Assembly (NCBI GenBank): GCA_001600695.1
Contig: BCKQ01000020.1
Span: 97,826 to 127,146, forward strand
Direction of reading: 5' to 3'
Source: Ascoidea asiatica
Taxonomy: Eukaryota > Ascomycota > Saccharomycetes > Ascoideales > Ascoideaceae
DNA: 29,321 nucleotides
Made by a program: the position numbers and the translations under genes
Notes under the pieces: generated by a model
What the model was told of the DNA's origin: nothing
What the model saw: the letters and a program-made list of their open reading frames with translations, nothing else
Database searches by the model: none
Part shown: piece by piece, positions 1-9,712 of the stretch
How positions within the stretch are numbered: position 1 is the stretch's first letter
How the letters are laid out: each line of letters starts with the position of its first letter

Positions 1-1116
1 AGGAATAAATAAAAAAAATTCATTTCACTATAAGATGAGATTGAAATCTGTTGTTATATAGCCTGTCTTTGATTTAATTGCTAAAGCGAGTAAATTTTGA
101 TAGAATAGTCTTTGTTTAATCAATTCAATTTTGAAATGATTTCAAATCATCAGATGTATAACTATTAAACCAGAATAATTAACGAAGTATTACTCATGAT
201 TGAACATTACTGTACTTTTATATACAATTCAAATCCATCAGGAATAGCAATATTTCCTTTTAAAAACTGCATCGTTTTTTNAAAATAAGATTTTTTCAAA
301 GCTTTTGCTCAAAGTTGTTAATGTAGTAGGATTTTATTNAGTTCGAACGAAACTATGCTATTATTTTAAGATAAACACATAAGCTTTTAGTAGAAGAAGC
401 TTCAATAAAACATTCGCGACATAGCGTATAAAGTATCTCTGTCAGTAAAGACCAGCACACTATCGGACGTGATTTACTGTGAGCCTGAAATGTTCACGCT
501 TGTTAACCGCGGCTCGTGGATTGTGTCGTNGTGGGCTATTTACTTCTGTGACCTAGTTTCAGGGAAGCTCTGTCCTGTAAANTTTTTTTTATGTCCAATT
601 TAAAACCTTGAAGTTAGTGATCCACAATGATGGTTTAAAGCTCTGAGAATTGAAATCAAAGAAACATTCATGTTGTATATCTTAAGAATATTCGTTGGAT
701 AATTTGCCATAAATGAATTGAACAATAATTTCAATCCTTCTCAAAGAAACTGGGGTTTAACAAANAAGANCTTTGTTTNCAAATGNTGNATATNTGATAG
801 AAGTGAAAGACACACTATTTCTTTTTGGACTACAAAAATACTATCTGAATGAAAAAAGATTATTTATTCATCAAAAAAAAAAAAGAAAAAAGAAAAAAAG
901 AAAAAGTTTTTTTTGGTGTTTTTTAAAAAAGTTTTTTCCATTAGAATTTTTTTTTGTTTTTAAATTTTTTATAAGTAAAGAATGAAAGCGAAAAGAAATA
1001 AAATAGAAAGCAGCTGAAAATTAATAGGAAAACATTTTCAATATAACCAAAAGCTAGATATCATTATATTTAACCATTATTTATTGTTAACAGCAGCTTG
1101 GAATTCTATTCTCAGC
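1..1116. other. Gene-poor left edge with ambiguous bases
   Basis: I see no supportable gene here. Ambiguous N calls occur near 281, 339, 530, 583 and especially 765-795, which suggests poor or mixed read support. About 420-585 is clearly richer in G+C than its flanks and carries an open plus-strand frame of about 60 codons (between a TAA near 400 and the N at about 583), but the translation matches no family I know. The plus-strand frame at 773-985 is a poly-A/poly-T artefact containing unknown residues. Confidence 0.6.
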
Positions 1117-1285
1117 TTAAGCAATAACACATCCAGAAGGAACAGTTGTACCAGCTATAAAGTGGAATGTTAGTAATTGTTGTTGAAAAAAATTAAATGA
1201 AAAAAACCAACTATAGAAATGAATACTTACGTGGAAGATCATTATCTTTTGAGGTTTGAGATTGATTGTTTGAAGTAGATTGCAT
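1117..1285 (-). CDS. MFA1: a-factor-type mating pheromone precursor (spliced, 30 aa)
   Basis: This is a spliced minus-strand gene. Exon 1 is 1285-1231 (18 codons plus one base) and exon 2 is 1154-1117. The donor is GTAAGT, the branch point TACTAAC and the acceptor TATAG. The 30-residue product begins MQSTSNN and ends PSGCVIA, with Cys27 in a CaaX box. S. cerevisiae a-factor precursors also begin MQ, carry KDN just before the mature peptide and end CVIA. Here KDN (13-15) is followed by exactly 12 residues, DLPPGTTVPSGC, then VIA, so the predicted mature lipopeptide has the same length as yeast a-factor, with Gly at the same position 5. By family knowledge the Cys would be farnesylated and carboxyl-methylated, the N-terminus trimmed by Ste24/Axl1-type proteases, and the peptide exported by Ste6. 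The mature peptide is less hydrophobic than known a-factors, so receptor specificity cannot be inferred. A TATAAATA lies 116 bp upstream. The alternative is some other tiny prenylated protein. Confidence 0.82.
1155..1230 (-). other. Spliceosomal intron of the a-factor gene (76 nt)
   Basis: On the minus strand the donor GTAAGT is at 1230-1225, a perfect TACTAAC branch point at 1175-1169, and the acceptor TAG ends at 1155. The branch-to-acceptor distance is only about 13 nt. Removing the intron joins codon 19 (C|CT, Pro) and opens the frame to the CVIA terminus. Without splicing the first exon runs into stop codons. Confidence 0.82.
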
Positions 1286-1400
1286 TTTGAATAAAAGTTA
1301 AAGTTAGATAATTANAAGAATTAATTAGATAATTGAATAATTGATGATTCAAAAAAAAAGTAGATTAATGGATTATTAAAAAAAAGGATGAAAAGTCTTA

Positions 1401-1408
1401 TATTTATA
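1401..1408 (-). promoter_or_regulatory. TATA box of the a-factor gene
   Basis: TATAAATA on the minus strand, 116 bp upstream of the start codon. Its spacing suits a yeast core promoter. Confidence 0.5.
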
Positions 1409-3363
1409 TTATTTTTGATGATATATGATTTCAAATTAATGGTTATTGGAAATTATACTATTTAATAAGTTAATTGTAGTACTTCTTTTCTGATTCCAGT
1501 TACTTTTCTCTAGAATGTGTTAATTGGTTCTTCTTAATTTTTTAATTACACTTGCAAATCAATCATATCTATTTTCTTATCCATATTTGCTGCCTAGACT
1601 ACTAGACATACATGTTATATATCACTTTATTTCATTGAATTCATCTAAAAGGGATTAAAGTGGCATATCCCTTTGGAAAGATTACATATTATATCCTGTA
1701 CAAATGATTTAAAGGAGTATCCTATTTGTTTGCTTAGATATCTTTTTTACGAGATGATTAGAACCTTATGATTGTCTAAATATCCCTTTATTAACTTTAA
1801 TTAATAAAATTTAAATATTTTATTATAGTGGAGAAATTCTTTTATTCTTGGCTTAGAATATTTTATTCGAGTTGCGTCTGAGCATTGAAATGTCCCGATT
1901 AGGAAACAAATCTAAATTTTAGAGATAGTAATAATTACCACATAAACTAATTTTTATGATCTAGATTTTTATAATTCAAATCAAAGATCACAAAAAAAAA
2001 AAATTGGATTTCATTTATCTTTATTTGAATAGATAATATTTTACATTACGTCGGATTATAATTACTTAATTGTATATGTTTTTAAATAAAAGGATATAAG
2101 GTGCTAGTAAATATACTTACTCCGAAGAATTGAAAAATAGCCTATAATCAATTGTGGTTAGAATAATAGATAGACAAGATACTTGAAAAAAATATTAGCA
2201 GAAACTGTTATCTATTTGGACTATAAATTTTATCTAGATCTTTTATTTTATTTTAAAATAACTAAAAATGAAGACTAATAAAACATAAAAGAAAATTGTG
2301 ATTGATGCAAATTATATTTGCTTATGAATGATTAAAATAATTGATAAATATATATTTGGTAAAAATACCTTTGTTATTTGTTCGTATATGTTTTTATAGT
2401 GGCAAATCTAGCTTTTAGAAGGTAGTCAGAATTGAATGAATGAAATTATATTGTTCAGTCAATTGAAATAAGGCTGTTTTTTACATACTCATAATATATA
2501 CTAAAATAACCTTATTAATTGGATTATACCTTTCTATTTTATTTTAAGAAACATAAATTTTTGAATATTTCTGAAAATTAACACGTTCATAGTAAATATT
2601 TGAATTAACATTAGAAACGATAAAATTAATATTCAAAGAATAGTTTCTTTAATGAATAGAATATTTGTCTATTAGAGAATAACTCTTTTAACTTTCAAAC
2701 TTGTAGATAAAAATAACAATTTTTTCAAATAATTTTCTTTTAAAAGTTTGAATTCAGATCCAATTCGATTATTAATTTATTTCCATTAACCAGCTTTTTT
2801 CAAATTGGTATATTAAAGCTCACAAAAAGTGGAATTCAGTTTATTTATGAAAAATTGGGGTTGAGTTTATATTAGATTATTATTAATCGATTGAAAAATT
2901 GTGGAATCAAAGGATTTAGGATTCTTGATAAACAAAATATTTTCAACTACCTTTCACAAAATGGATAAAGAAACAGGTTAAAGAAAGTACTTGATTTATT
3001 GTTATCGAATTGGGGGAGATTGAATTCAACATTTCTTTCAATGTTTTTATGATCATTAATGCTAATATATTTCATAATAATTTTCCTTTAAACTTATATC
3101 ATTGTATTATTGTATTATTATATCTTTATTTCTGAATAAATTCTCCTCGAATAGTAACGTGGTGTTAGTATATTGAATCAAATTTCGAGCTTTATTTATT
3201 CCAGTACTTTGATTGCTGAATTTGTTAGCAACTGCGAAATTTGTATAAAAAGTGTATAAAAATTATATCTGAGATGATTTTTATTAAAAATTGTAATACG
3301 AACTGAAACTAAAACTATCAGAGAACACAATTTTTATCAATATCAATATAAAGATTAAAAAAA
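1409..3363. other. Intergenic region upstream of the a-factor gene
   Basis: AT-rich, with no gene that I can support on either strand. An 8-bp inverted repeat AAAGGGAT/ATCCCTTT (1648-1655 and 1667-1674) lies about 365-390 bp upstream of the a-factor start, and another ATATCCCTTT occurs at about 1778-1788. These may be regulatory. Nothing else is recognisable from about 1800 to 3363. Confidence 0.5.
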
Positions 3364-4257
3364 ATGGGTTACACAGATGATTCACTTTTGTTAAAAATCT
3401 TATGTATTATTTAATTTTTAGTTCTTTTTAAAATTCCACTTTTTCTATGGATTAAACTTGATTATTATAACCAGTGTTCATTATTCATAACTAAAAATTC
3501 AAGTTTTCAAAGAAAAGTATTTTCAATTTTAATTGTTTTTATTTTCAGTACTTATCAATTTGGGCTTTCAAATTATTTTCAGTTTGATTTAATTTTAGTA
3601 TTATTATATTCAATAAGTTCAGCTTTCATGTATAGTATAATTTTCTTCACTTATCAAAATAAGAAATTCACAAATTATTATATATTTAAATCAAAATAAA
3701 AAATATATGATAATTTAGTAATCGATTAAAAATCTCAGATCCTGAAACTTTTAAATGTTTCGAAAATAATAATGATTTTGATTCAGATCCACCATTTAAA
3801 AATATTTTAATAGTAAATGGATTTCCTGTAGGTATGAAATATAATGATAACAAAAAAAATGAAACTGATTTGAATAATGTTACATTTATTCCAGTAATAG
3901 ATTATGATGAAATTTATTTTCAACGTTTGATAATAAATTGTCAATATATTAATGCTTTAATTTTTAATCTTCTTTTTTATCAAAACTGATTTATATCTAC
4001 TTGCAATTTTTGAATTTTTTATTTTTTCATATGTTATATCTACTAGGTTTATTTGTAATTATGAAATTACTGAAAATATATTTACTACTCCATCTTCTCT
4101 ACAAAATGAATCTATTTAAGATTGACTATTAATAAAAATTTTCTATTTAATTATAATTTTATTAATAGCTTTATATAAAGATATAATTAAAATTTTTAAG
4201 AAATTAACTAAAGTTATCAAGTTTATCAAATATTTCTTGTACGAGTTTTTTTTATAA
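3364..4257 (+). pseudogene. Decayed multi-pass membrane protein gene
   Basis: Four open segments read as one interrupted protein. The first starts at ATG 3364 after a run of A and encodes MGYTDDSLLLKILCII, then an in-frame TAA (3412-3414), then three hydrophobic stretches up to TAA 3697-3699. After a frame change, 3714-3989 encodes a hydrophilic part containing ILIVNGFPVGMKY and VIDYDEIYFQRL. A further shift near 3982 leads to a segment containing YLLAIFEFFIFSYVIST, stopped at 4117. The same frame resumes after that stop and a TGA with another hydrophobic helix and a Lys-rich tail ending at TAA 4255-4257. About five membrane helices separated by plausible loops suggest a former transporter-like or receptor-like protein of roughly 290 residues. 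I do not recognise the family. Introns instead of frame breaks cannot be fully excluded, but I found no donor, branch point and acceptor sets that repair it. Confidence 0.6.
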
Positions 4258-5495
4258 CTCAAACTTCTCAACAAATATTGTCTTAAAAAAACTCAGTTTA
4301 CTTCAAATATACAATTTTTCAATTATTTAATATTTAACTTCTTTTTAGATGATAAACAATTAATAAAATTTTCATCTTTATAGATTATTTCTTTGTTTTA
4401 AAGTCAGAAAAATATATTAGACAATCTATTTAAGTACCTTAAAATAAGATTTTAATTTGTTTTACACAACAATTATAGATTATTTTCTTTTATTTGAAAA
4501 TTTTTCAATTTCAATAATTTCTTTTTCAAATAATTGCATTCTTAAAGAACATTTCACTTAAAGAATCCAATAAATAACTAAATTCATATTTCACTTTAAT
4601 AGTTCCTTGAATCTTAATTTTAAACACAACCATTTGTATTCTTTAACTTCATTTTACAATAAATGATAAATATTCAATCAAATATTATTTCAACTTTTGT
4701 GTTTATTTCTTCATACTCTTTCCCAAATTGGCAAAAACCTCTAATGCTTGTTAGAATCACAGGTTTTTGCTGAAAGTTGTAAAATAGTATGATTTTATCT
4801 TACACTTTATAAAAGTAATACTTGAATCTGGAGCACTATTTTCTAATATAAAAATATTTCACAAAGGGTATTAATATCACTAATCTATTTAATAGTGAAA
4901 ATACTTTTTAAATATTGATTTATTCTTTTTCAAAATGAATCTCTTCTTTGATTACATTAAATATTCGTAGTTTAAATATAAGAATATGCTATGCTTATTT
5001 TGTATTGTCATGATTTTATTTATCTAAAGAATATTTTCTCGAAAATCACTCATTATTTACTTTTTGTTCTATTAAAGTATGTTGATATGAGATATTGTCA
5101 TACTAAATTCAAAGAGTATTATACAATTAAAATTAAATTTGATACTGTCAATAAAATTTACTCAAATATTAAGTAAGTTTTTCCTGTTCATATATTTAAC
5201 TGGATTTTAAGCTATAATAAGAGTATCTTTTTACCAATGAAAATTGATTAAAATGAAGAATAAAATAAAAAACATAAATTGAATTAACTTTATTATTTCC
5301 TTTTAGTTTCTCTATTGGGTAACTGTAATTATTTGAAATTTTAGATAGAAGAAAATAATATCCAAGTTATTAAAAAGATCTTCTTGGAAACAAATATCAA
5401 AAATAAATATATCATGTTTTTTTGATTAAAAAAAGGTATTAAATTGTGTCTATATATTATAAAATTATTATATATAATTTGTAGGTCCATTATTA
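4258..5495. other. Intergenic region with no identifiable gene
   Basis: AT-rich sequence. A 61-codon plus frame at 4991-5176 has no recognisable features and ordinary AT-driven composition, so I do not call it. Around 4765-4802 is a stretch resembling 302-340 near the left edge (GCTTTTGCTCAAAGTTGT versus GGTTTTTGCTGAAAGTTGT, then GATTTTAT), possibly an old dispersed repeat. Confidence 0.5.
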
Positions 5496-8400
5496 TTAAA
5501 AGAAAAACATTATGTTACTAACTAAAACAATTATGAAAAGATTAGAAATTGAAAGAATTGATCCACCATTTGAAGATTCTTCAATTACACCTGATGAAGA
5601 ATTTGCAGAAACTGTTCCTGTAGATTCTTCCATATAATAACTGGTCAATGAATACATTGTAGCATTTGTTGGAATTGGTGTAGCTGAAAAATATGTTGCA
5701 TCAACTGTTGAAGATAAATTAGAAGCTAAAGTTGCACTTGCAACTGAACATATAGATGAATAATAATTATCTAATTGAAGATAATATTCTGTATCTTTAT
5801 CATCTTCATCCACATCAGAAGTAGATCTTTTCTTTGAAGAAGTTGAAGATGCAATTGAAAATTCACTTGAATAATAAATATCCCAATCTGATGAATTAGT
5901 TTTAGTTCCAAACGTCTTTAAGGCTCTAAATAAAAATTTATAATTACCTGCTGGAATTGTAGTACCATCTGAGAGTGTACTTGGAACAATATAACCTAAA
6001 CTATTTGATCTGATTGAATATTCACTTGGGAAGGTAATTGCACTTGCGGTTCCATCACTTGAAGTTTTTATTGCTCCAACCCAATTTGAACTTCCTGATA
6101 ATGGATATTGAAAATCAGAATCTGTTGTATAATCAGTTGAAACTAAATCAATTGAATATTCTTCAGTACCATAACGTAATTCATAATAAACTCTAAAATA
6201 ATCAGTTCCAATGGTAATTGAATCACTTGAATTAACTTTTCTTATTGTTGAAGAAGAACTATCTTTAGTTATTACCAATGGTTGTGTTAAAAATGGTGTC
6301 CATTCATAAGTTGATAATTCAACACCCATATATGGAACTTTAACTATTTCACTATTTGAACCAACTAAAACAATTTTACCACCAAATACAAAACCACTTG
6401 TTGAATTTAATGAACTTATTTCTGGAGCATTTATTGTAACTTGAAATGATCCAGTTGAACCTGCTGCAATAGTTAATGATAATGCTGAAGTTTGAATTCC
6501 TGCATCACCAGATGAATAATCAGGGAAATAAGCTTCTGGTTTCCAAGTAGAATCTCTTGCTTGAACAACTGATCCTTTTTCATAAGAAATTGAATAAGTT
6601 ACAGAATCTGAATTTCCATTATAAACTTCAATTGTATGAGTTGAAACTCTATTATCAGTATCATTTAATGAAATGTAAGGATCAGAAACAATTCTAGTAT
6701 TATAATCTAAGAAATTAACAGCATCTACAATTCCAGCACCTTGTTGATTAGTTGGTGCATATAAAGAAGAATCTTCAGTAGTATCATTATAAAATGTAAT
6801 TGTATTTGCAGTTCCAACTAATTTTTGTTTAATTTCATCAGGTGTAGCATTTGGATTTTGACTTAAATATAATGCAATTAAACCAGAAACATATGGTGCA
6901 GCAAAACTACTACCACTATAATAACCATAACTTGAACCATATGGACCATAAATATTTTCACCAGGTGCAGAAATTGTTGGATAAAATCCATTTTCATAAG
7001 TTGGACCCCATGAAGAAAATGAACTAACTCTATTTTCAGTTAAAATAATATCATTATCAGTATCTCCAGAATAACCTGTTGCACCTACAGAAATAACACC
7101 TTCACCAGAAGCACCTGAAGATGCAAAAAAATTACCTGTTGAACCATCATTACCTGCTGCAAAAACAATTGGAATTTTAGCACCAATTTCTGAAGCTAAA
7201 ATTGAAAGTGGCATTGTTGCATAACCTTGACTAGCTGCTAAAGAAAGATTTATAACATCAACACCATCACTTGCAGCTTTATTTATAGCTTCTAAAATTG
7301 TATCAGAAGTTGAACCACCTGAACAACCAAAAACTTTATACATTCTTATAGAAGCATCTGGTGCTACACCAGTATCTGAATCTGCAATTACTGAAGAAAC
7401 TAAAGTACCATGACCCATACAATCCATTGGATCATCATCATTACTAGCATAATCATAACCTCCTTCAACTTTGTAACTAGAACCAAAACCACCACCTAAA
7501 GTTGAAATTGTATAATTAACTCCAGAATCAATAACACCAATAACAATTCCAGAACCAGTAATATTTCTATTATGTAAAGTATCAACACCAGTAACTTTAT
7601 GAATATTCCAAGCTTTTGAAGAATCAGTACCTTGATTATATGAAGTAATATTAACATTTTGAACAGGCCAAACATTTTTAATATATGATAAAGCTTTTAA
7701 AGAATCAATAGTTGATTGATTATAACTTGTTAATTTTATTGAACATAAACCAGATGATAAAAAATCTGAATTTAAATCTTTAACTAAAACAGAATCAAAA
7801 CCTTCAGTTTTTAAAACATTAGAAAAAGATTGAGCGGATATTGGAGAACATTGAGTTGTATAATCTCTTTTTTTTTTTTCTAAAATTGATGAATTATCTC
7901 CAGAGAATGAAGCATGATATTGAATAATATAACGACCACTTATAACACCTAAATCAGTTGAAGAAATATCAGATGCATTTTCTAATTCATCATAACTTGC
8001 TACTGCAAAAGTTCCTGAATCATCAGTAATATATTCAGGTGTAGAAGAAGTAGAAGAATTTGTTGAAGTAGTTGAATTTACATTAGCTACAACAAAAGTT
8101 CCACTATTATCATTAATATATTCTGGAGTTGAAGAAGTTGAAGAATTTGTATTAGTTCCATTATATTTTGCAACCATAAAAGTACCTGAATCATCAGTTA
8201 TTGATTCTGGAGTTGAAGAAATACTTTGATTTAAATCTCTTTTACCATATTGAGCAACAACAAAAGTACCTTTATCATCAGTTATATATTGAGGATTTGA
8301 AGAAGTTGATTGATTTTTTGAAGAATTATTATCTAATTTTGCAACTCCAAAAGTTCCATTATCATCTTGAATTAATTCTGGAGTTGAAGAAATAGATTGA

Positions 8401-8501
8401 TTATTATTATTATTACTATTAATTTGATTAATATTTTCGGATTTAACTAATAAAGGTAATAAAACTATCGATAATGATAGTAAAGTATTTGAAAATTTCA
8501 T
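5496..8501 (-). CDS. Secreted GPI-anchored subtilisin-like serine protease (S8)
   Basis: I start at the ATG at 8501; the frame opens further upstream only through a TTG. Residues 1-21 form a signal peptide (MKFSNTLLSLSIVLLPLLVK). Five repeats of about 28 residues follow (about 40-54, 69-83, 97-111, 125-139, 154-168), each with a core like TPEYITDDSGTFVVA. About 190-310 resembles an I9 inhibitor propeptide and includes KKKR (209-212), a possible Kex2-type site. The catalytic domain has Asp325 (GVIDSGV), His364 (GHGT), oxyanion Asn451 (AAGNDGS) and Ser532 (GSSFAAPYVSG), in order and with normal S8 spacing. A beta-rich region with NGN/NDT motifs follows, as in C5a-peptidase-type subtilases. The C-terminus is Ser/Thr-rich with a KKR site, ends in a hydrophobic tail after NGGS and suggests a GPI anchor. 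The likely location is plasma membrane or wall and the substrate is unknown. A TATATA-rich stretch lies about 60-70 bp upstream of the ATG. All catalytic residues are present, so it should be active. Confidence 0.92.
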   Translation of the reverse strand: MKFSNTLLSLSIVLLPLLVKSENINQINSNNNNNQSISSTPELIQDDNGTFGVAKLDNNSSKNQSTSSNPQYITDDKGTFVVAQYGKRDLNQSISSTPESITDDSGTFMVAKYNGTNTNSSTSSTPEYINDNSGTFVVANVNSTTSTNSSTSSTPEYITDDSGTFAVASYDELENASDISSTDLGVISGRYIIQYHASFSGDNSSILEKKKRDYTTQCSPISAQSFSNVLKTEGFDSVLVKDLNSDFLSSGLCSIKLTSYNQSTIDSLKALSYIKNVWPVQNVNITSYNQGTDSSKAWNIHKVTGVDTLHNRNITGSGIVIGVIDSGVNYTISTLGGGFGSSYKVEGGYDYASNDDDPMDCMGHGTLVSSVIADSDTGVAPDASIRMYKVFGCSGGSTSDTILEAINKAASDGVDVINLSLAASQGYATMPLSILASEIGAKIPIVFAAGNDGSTGNFFASSGASGEGVISVGATGYSGDTDNDIILTENRVSSFSSWGPTYENGFYPTISAPGENIYGPYGSSYGYYSGSSFAAPYVSGLIALYLSQNPNATPDEIKQKLVGTANTITFYNDTTEDSSLYAPTNQQGAGIVDAVNFLDYNTRIVSDPYISLNDTDNRVSTHTIEVYNGNSDSVTYSISYEKGSVVQARDSTWKPEAYFPDYSSGDAGIQTSALSLTIAAGSTGSFQVTINAPEISSLNSTSGFVFGGKIVLVGSNSEIVKVPYMGVELSTYEWTPFLTQPLVITKDSSSSTIRKVNSSDSITIGTDYFRVYYELRYGTEEYSIDLVSTDYTTDSDFQYPLSGSSNWVGAIKTSSDGTASAITFPSEYSIRSNSLGYIVPSTLSDGTTIPAGNYKFLFRALKTFGTKTNSSDWDIYYSSEFSIASSTSSKKRSTSDVDEDDKDTEYYLQLDNYYSSICSVASATLASNLSSTVDATYFSATPIPTNATMYSLTSYYMEESTGTVSANSSSGVIEESSNGGSILSISNLFIIVLVSNIMFFF

Positions 8502-8642
8502 ATTTTTCTTTTCTTTTCTTTTGATAAAATGAATGATAATCAAATTTATATTATTAAGTATATAAATATATACAGTATGATGAGAATTAAAGTTATAAAG
8601 AGTGACTAAGAAATGAATTTGATATATTATTTCTTATTTCAA

Positions 8643-8696
8643 ATTGAAATTGGAATTGAAATTGAAATTGAAATTGAAATTGAAATTGAAATTGAA
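8643..8696. repeat. ATTGAA hexanucleotide microsatellite
   Basis: About nine tandem copies of ATTGAA/TTGAAA upstream of the protease gene, likely unstable in length. Confidence 0.9.
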
Positions 8697-9289
8697 TATG
8701 AATAAAAAAAAAAGAAATTTATTGGAAGAGTTAGGTACTTTTTATTTAAACCTTTATTGAAAAAAAAGAAAATGATATTGAATTATTTATATCAAATATA
8801 TTAAAATAATAATTATATAAGTAAGTAATTAAAGAAATGAATATAAAATAATGTATTTATAAAGAATAAATATTGATTAAAATTAAGCCCATTATAACTT
8901 TTAATATTAAAATATTTATAATGATAATGATAATTATAAATCATTTTAAAGTAATAGTATGAAAATTTTAATTGAAATTTATAGAATGATAATGATTATG
9001 ATAATGAGAATTGATATTGAATAATATTGAATAAAATTGTAATAGATTAAAATTGAAACATAAAAGTGAATAAATTTTTAAAAATTGTAAACAAAAATGT
9101 TAAATTGATCCCCTTTTTTGAAAGTTGATAATTGTTTGATATATAAATGTGACTAATTTTAGATAAATGTATTAAAAACATTGAAATGGATATTAAAATA
9201 ATATAAAATAATATAATAAAGTATATTTTATTACGTAATTGCTTGAACAGTTCTACTCACCCATAATACCAATGATATTTCCTACAATG

Positions 9290-9400
9290 TCTTCATCATC
9301 TTCATCATCTTCTTCTTCTTCTTCTTCTTCTTCTTCAAATTCTTCTTCTTCTTCTTCTTCTTCTTCAAATTCTTCAAATTCTTCAAATTCTGGTATTATT
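9290..9400. repeat. TTC trinucleotide tract
   Basis: Nearly pure TTC/TCA run with AAATTC interruptions. It could encode poly-Ser on plus or poly-Glu on minus, but neither frame makes a convincing gene: the plus frame stops after about 38 codons, and the minus frame has a stop just upstream and no ATG. Confidence 0.85.
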
Positions 9401-9436
9401 TAAAGTTTCTGGTAAGCAAAACTTAAATAAATACCC

Positions 9437-9449
9437 GAAACCACGTGAC
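9437..9449. promoter_or_regulatory. CACGTG box in an orphan promoter-like patch
   Basis: ACCCGAAACCACGTGACG contains a CACGTG E-box (Cbf1/Pho4/Hac1-type core). It lies at the 3' side of BFR1 and more than 900 bp from the protease start, so its target is unclear. Confidence 0.4.
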
Positions 9450-9712
9450 GTTTCTTTTTGTGGTCATTTGAAAAGTTTCGTTTTTTTTTGCAACGTTGCA
9501 TTTTTGGTGTGTTTTTGGTGGTTTTGGTGGTTTTGAATTTGGTCAATCGCCAAAACAACAATAATCAAGAAGAATCTCTACAATTAAAAGGTTCTTACTT
9601 CTTTTTTTGGAATGAATTGATTGATTTAGTTTCTATTTTCTATAGAATAAAAATATTAGTATATAAATCAAGAAATATACAAATATAAATATAAATGTGA
9701 ATAGTATTTTTT

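Larger units (their letters stand above)
8502..9712. other. Intergenic region between the protease promoter and the BFR1 3' end
   Basis: Holds the protease promoter, a hexamer repeat (8643-8696), a long TTC tract (about 9290-9400) and a GC-richer stretch around 9410-9480 with CCACGTGACG. I find no gene of normal length. The plus frame at 9458-9688 (76 codons) looks fortuitous. A short plus frame starting near 9289 would encode almost only Ser; read on the minus strand the same tract gives an acidic Glu/Asp run without a start codon. Confidence 0.5.

Noticed and set aside
773-985. 70-codon plus ORF
   Set aside because: Runs through N calls and homopolymers, with Lys/Phe composition only.
4991-5176. 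61-codon plus ORF followed by GTAAGT
   Set aside because: No partner exon, no branch point and no recognisable motif.
9458-9688. 76-codon plus ORF
   Set aside because: Composition follows T/G runs; no domain, and codon use unlike the real genes.
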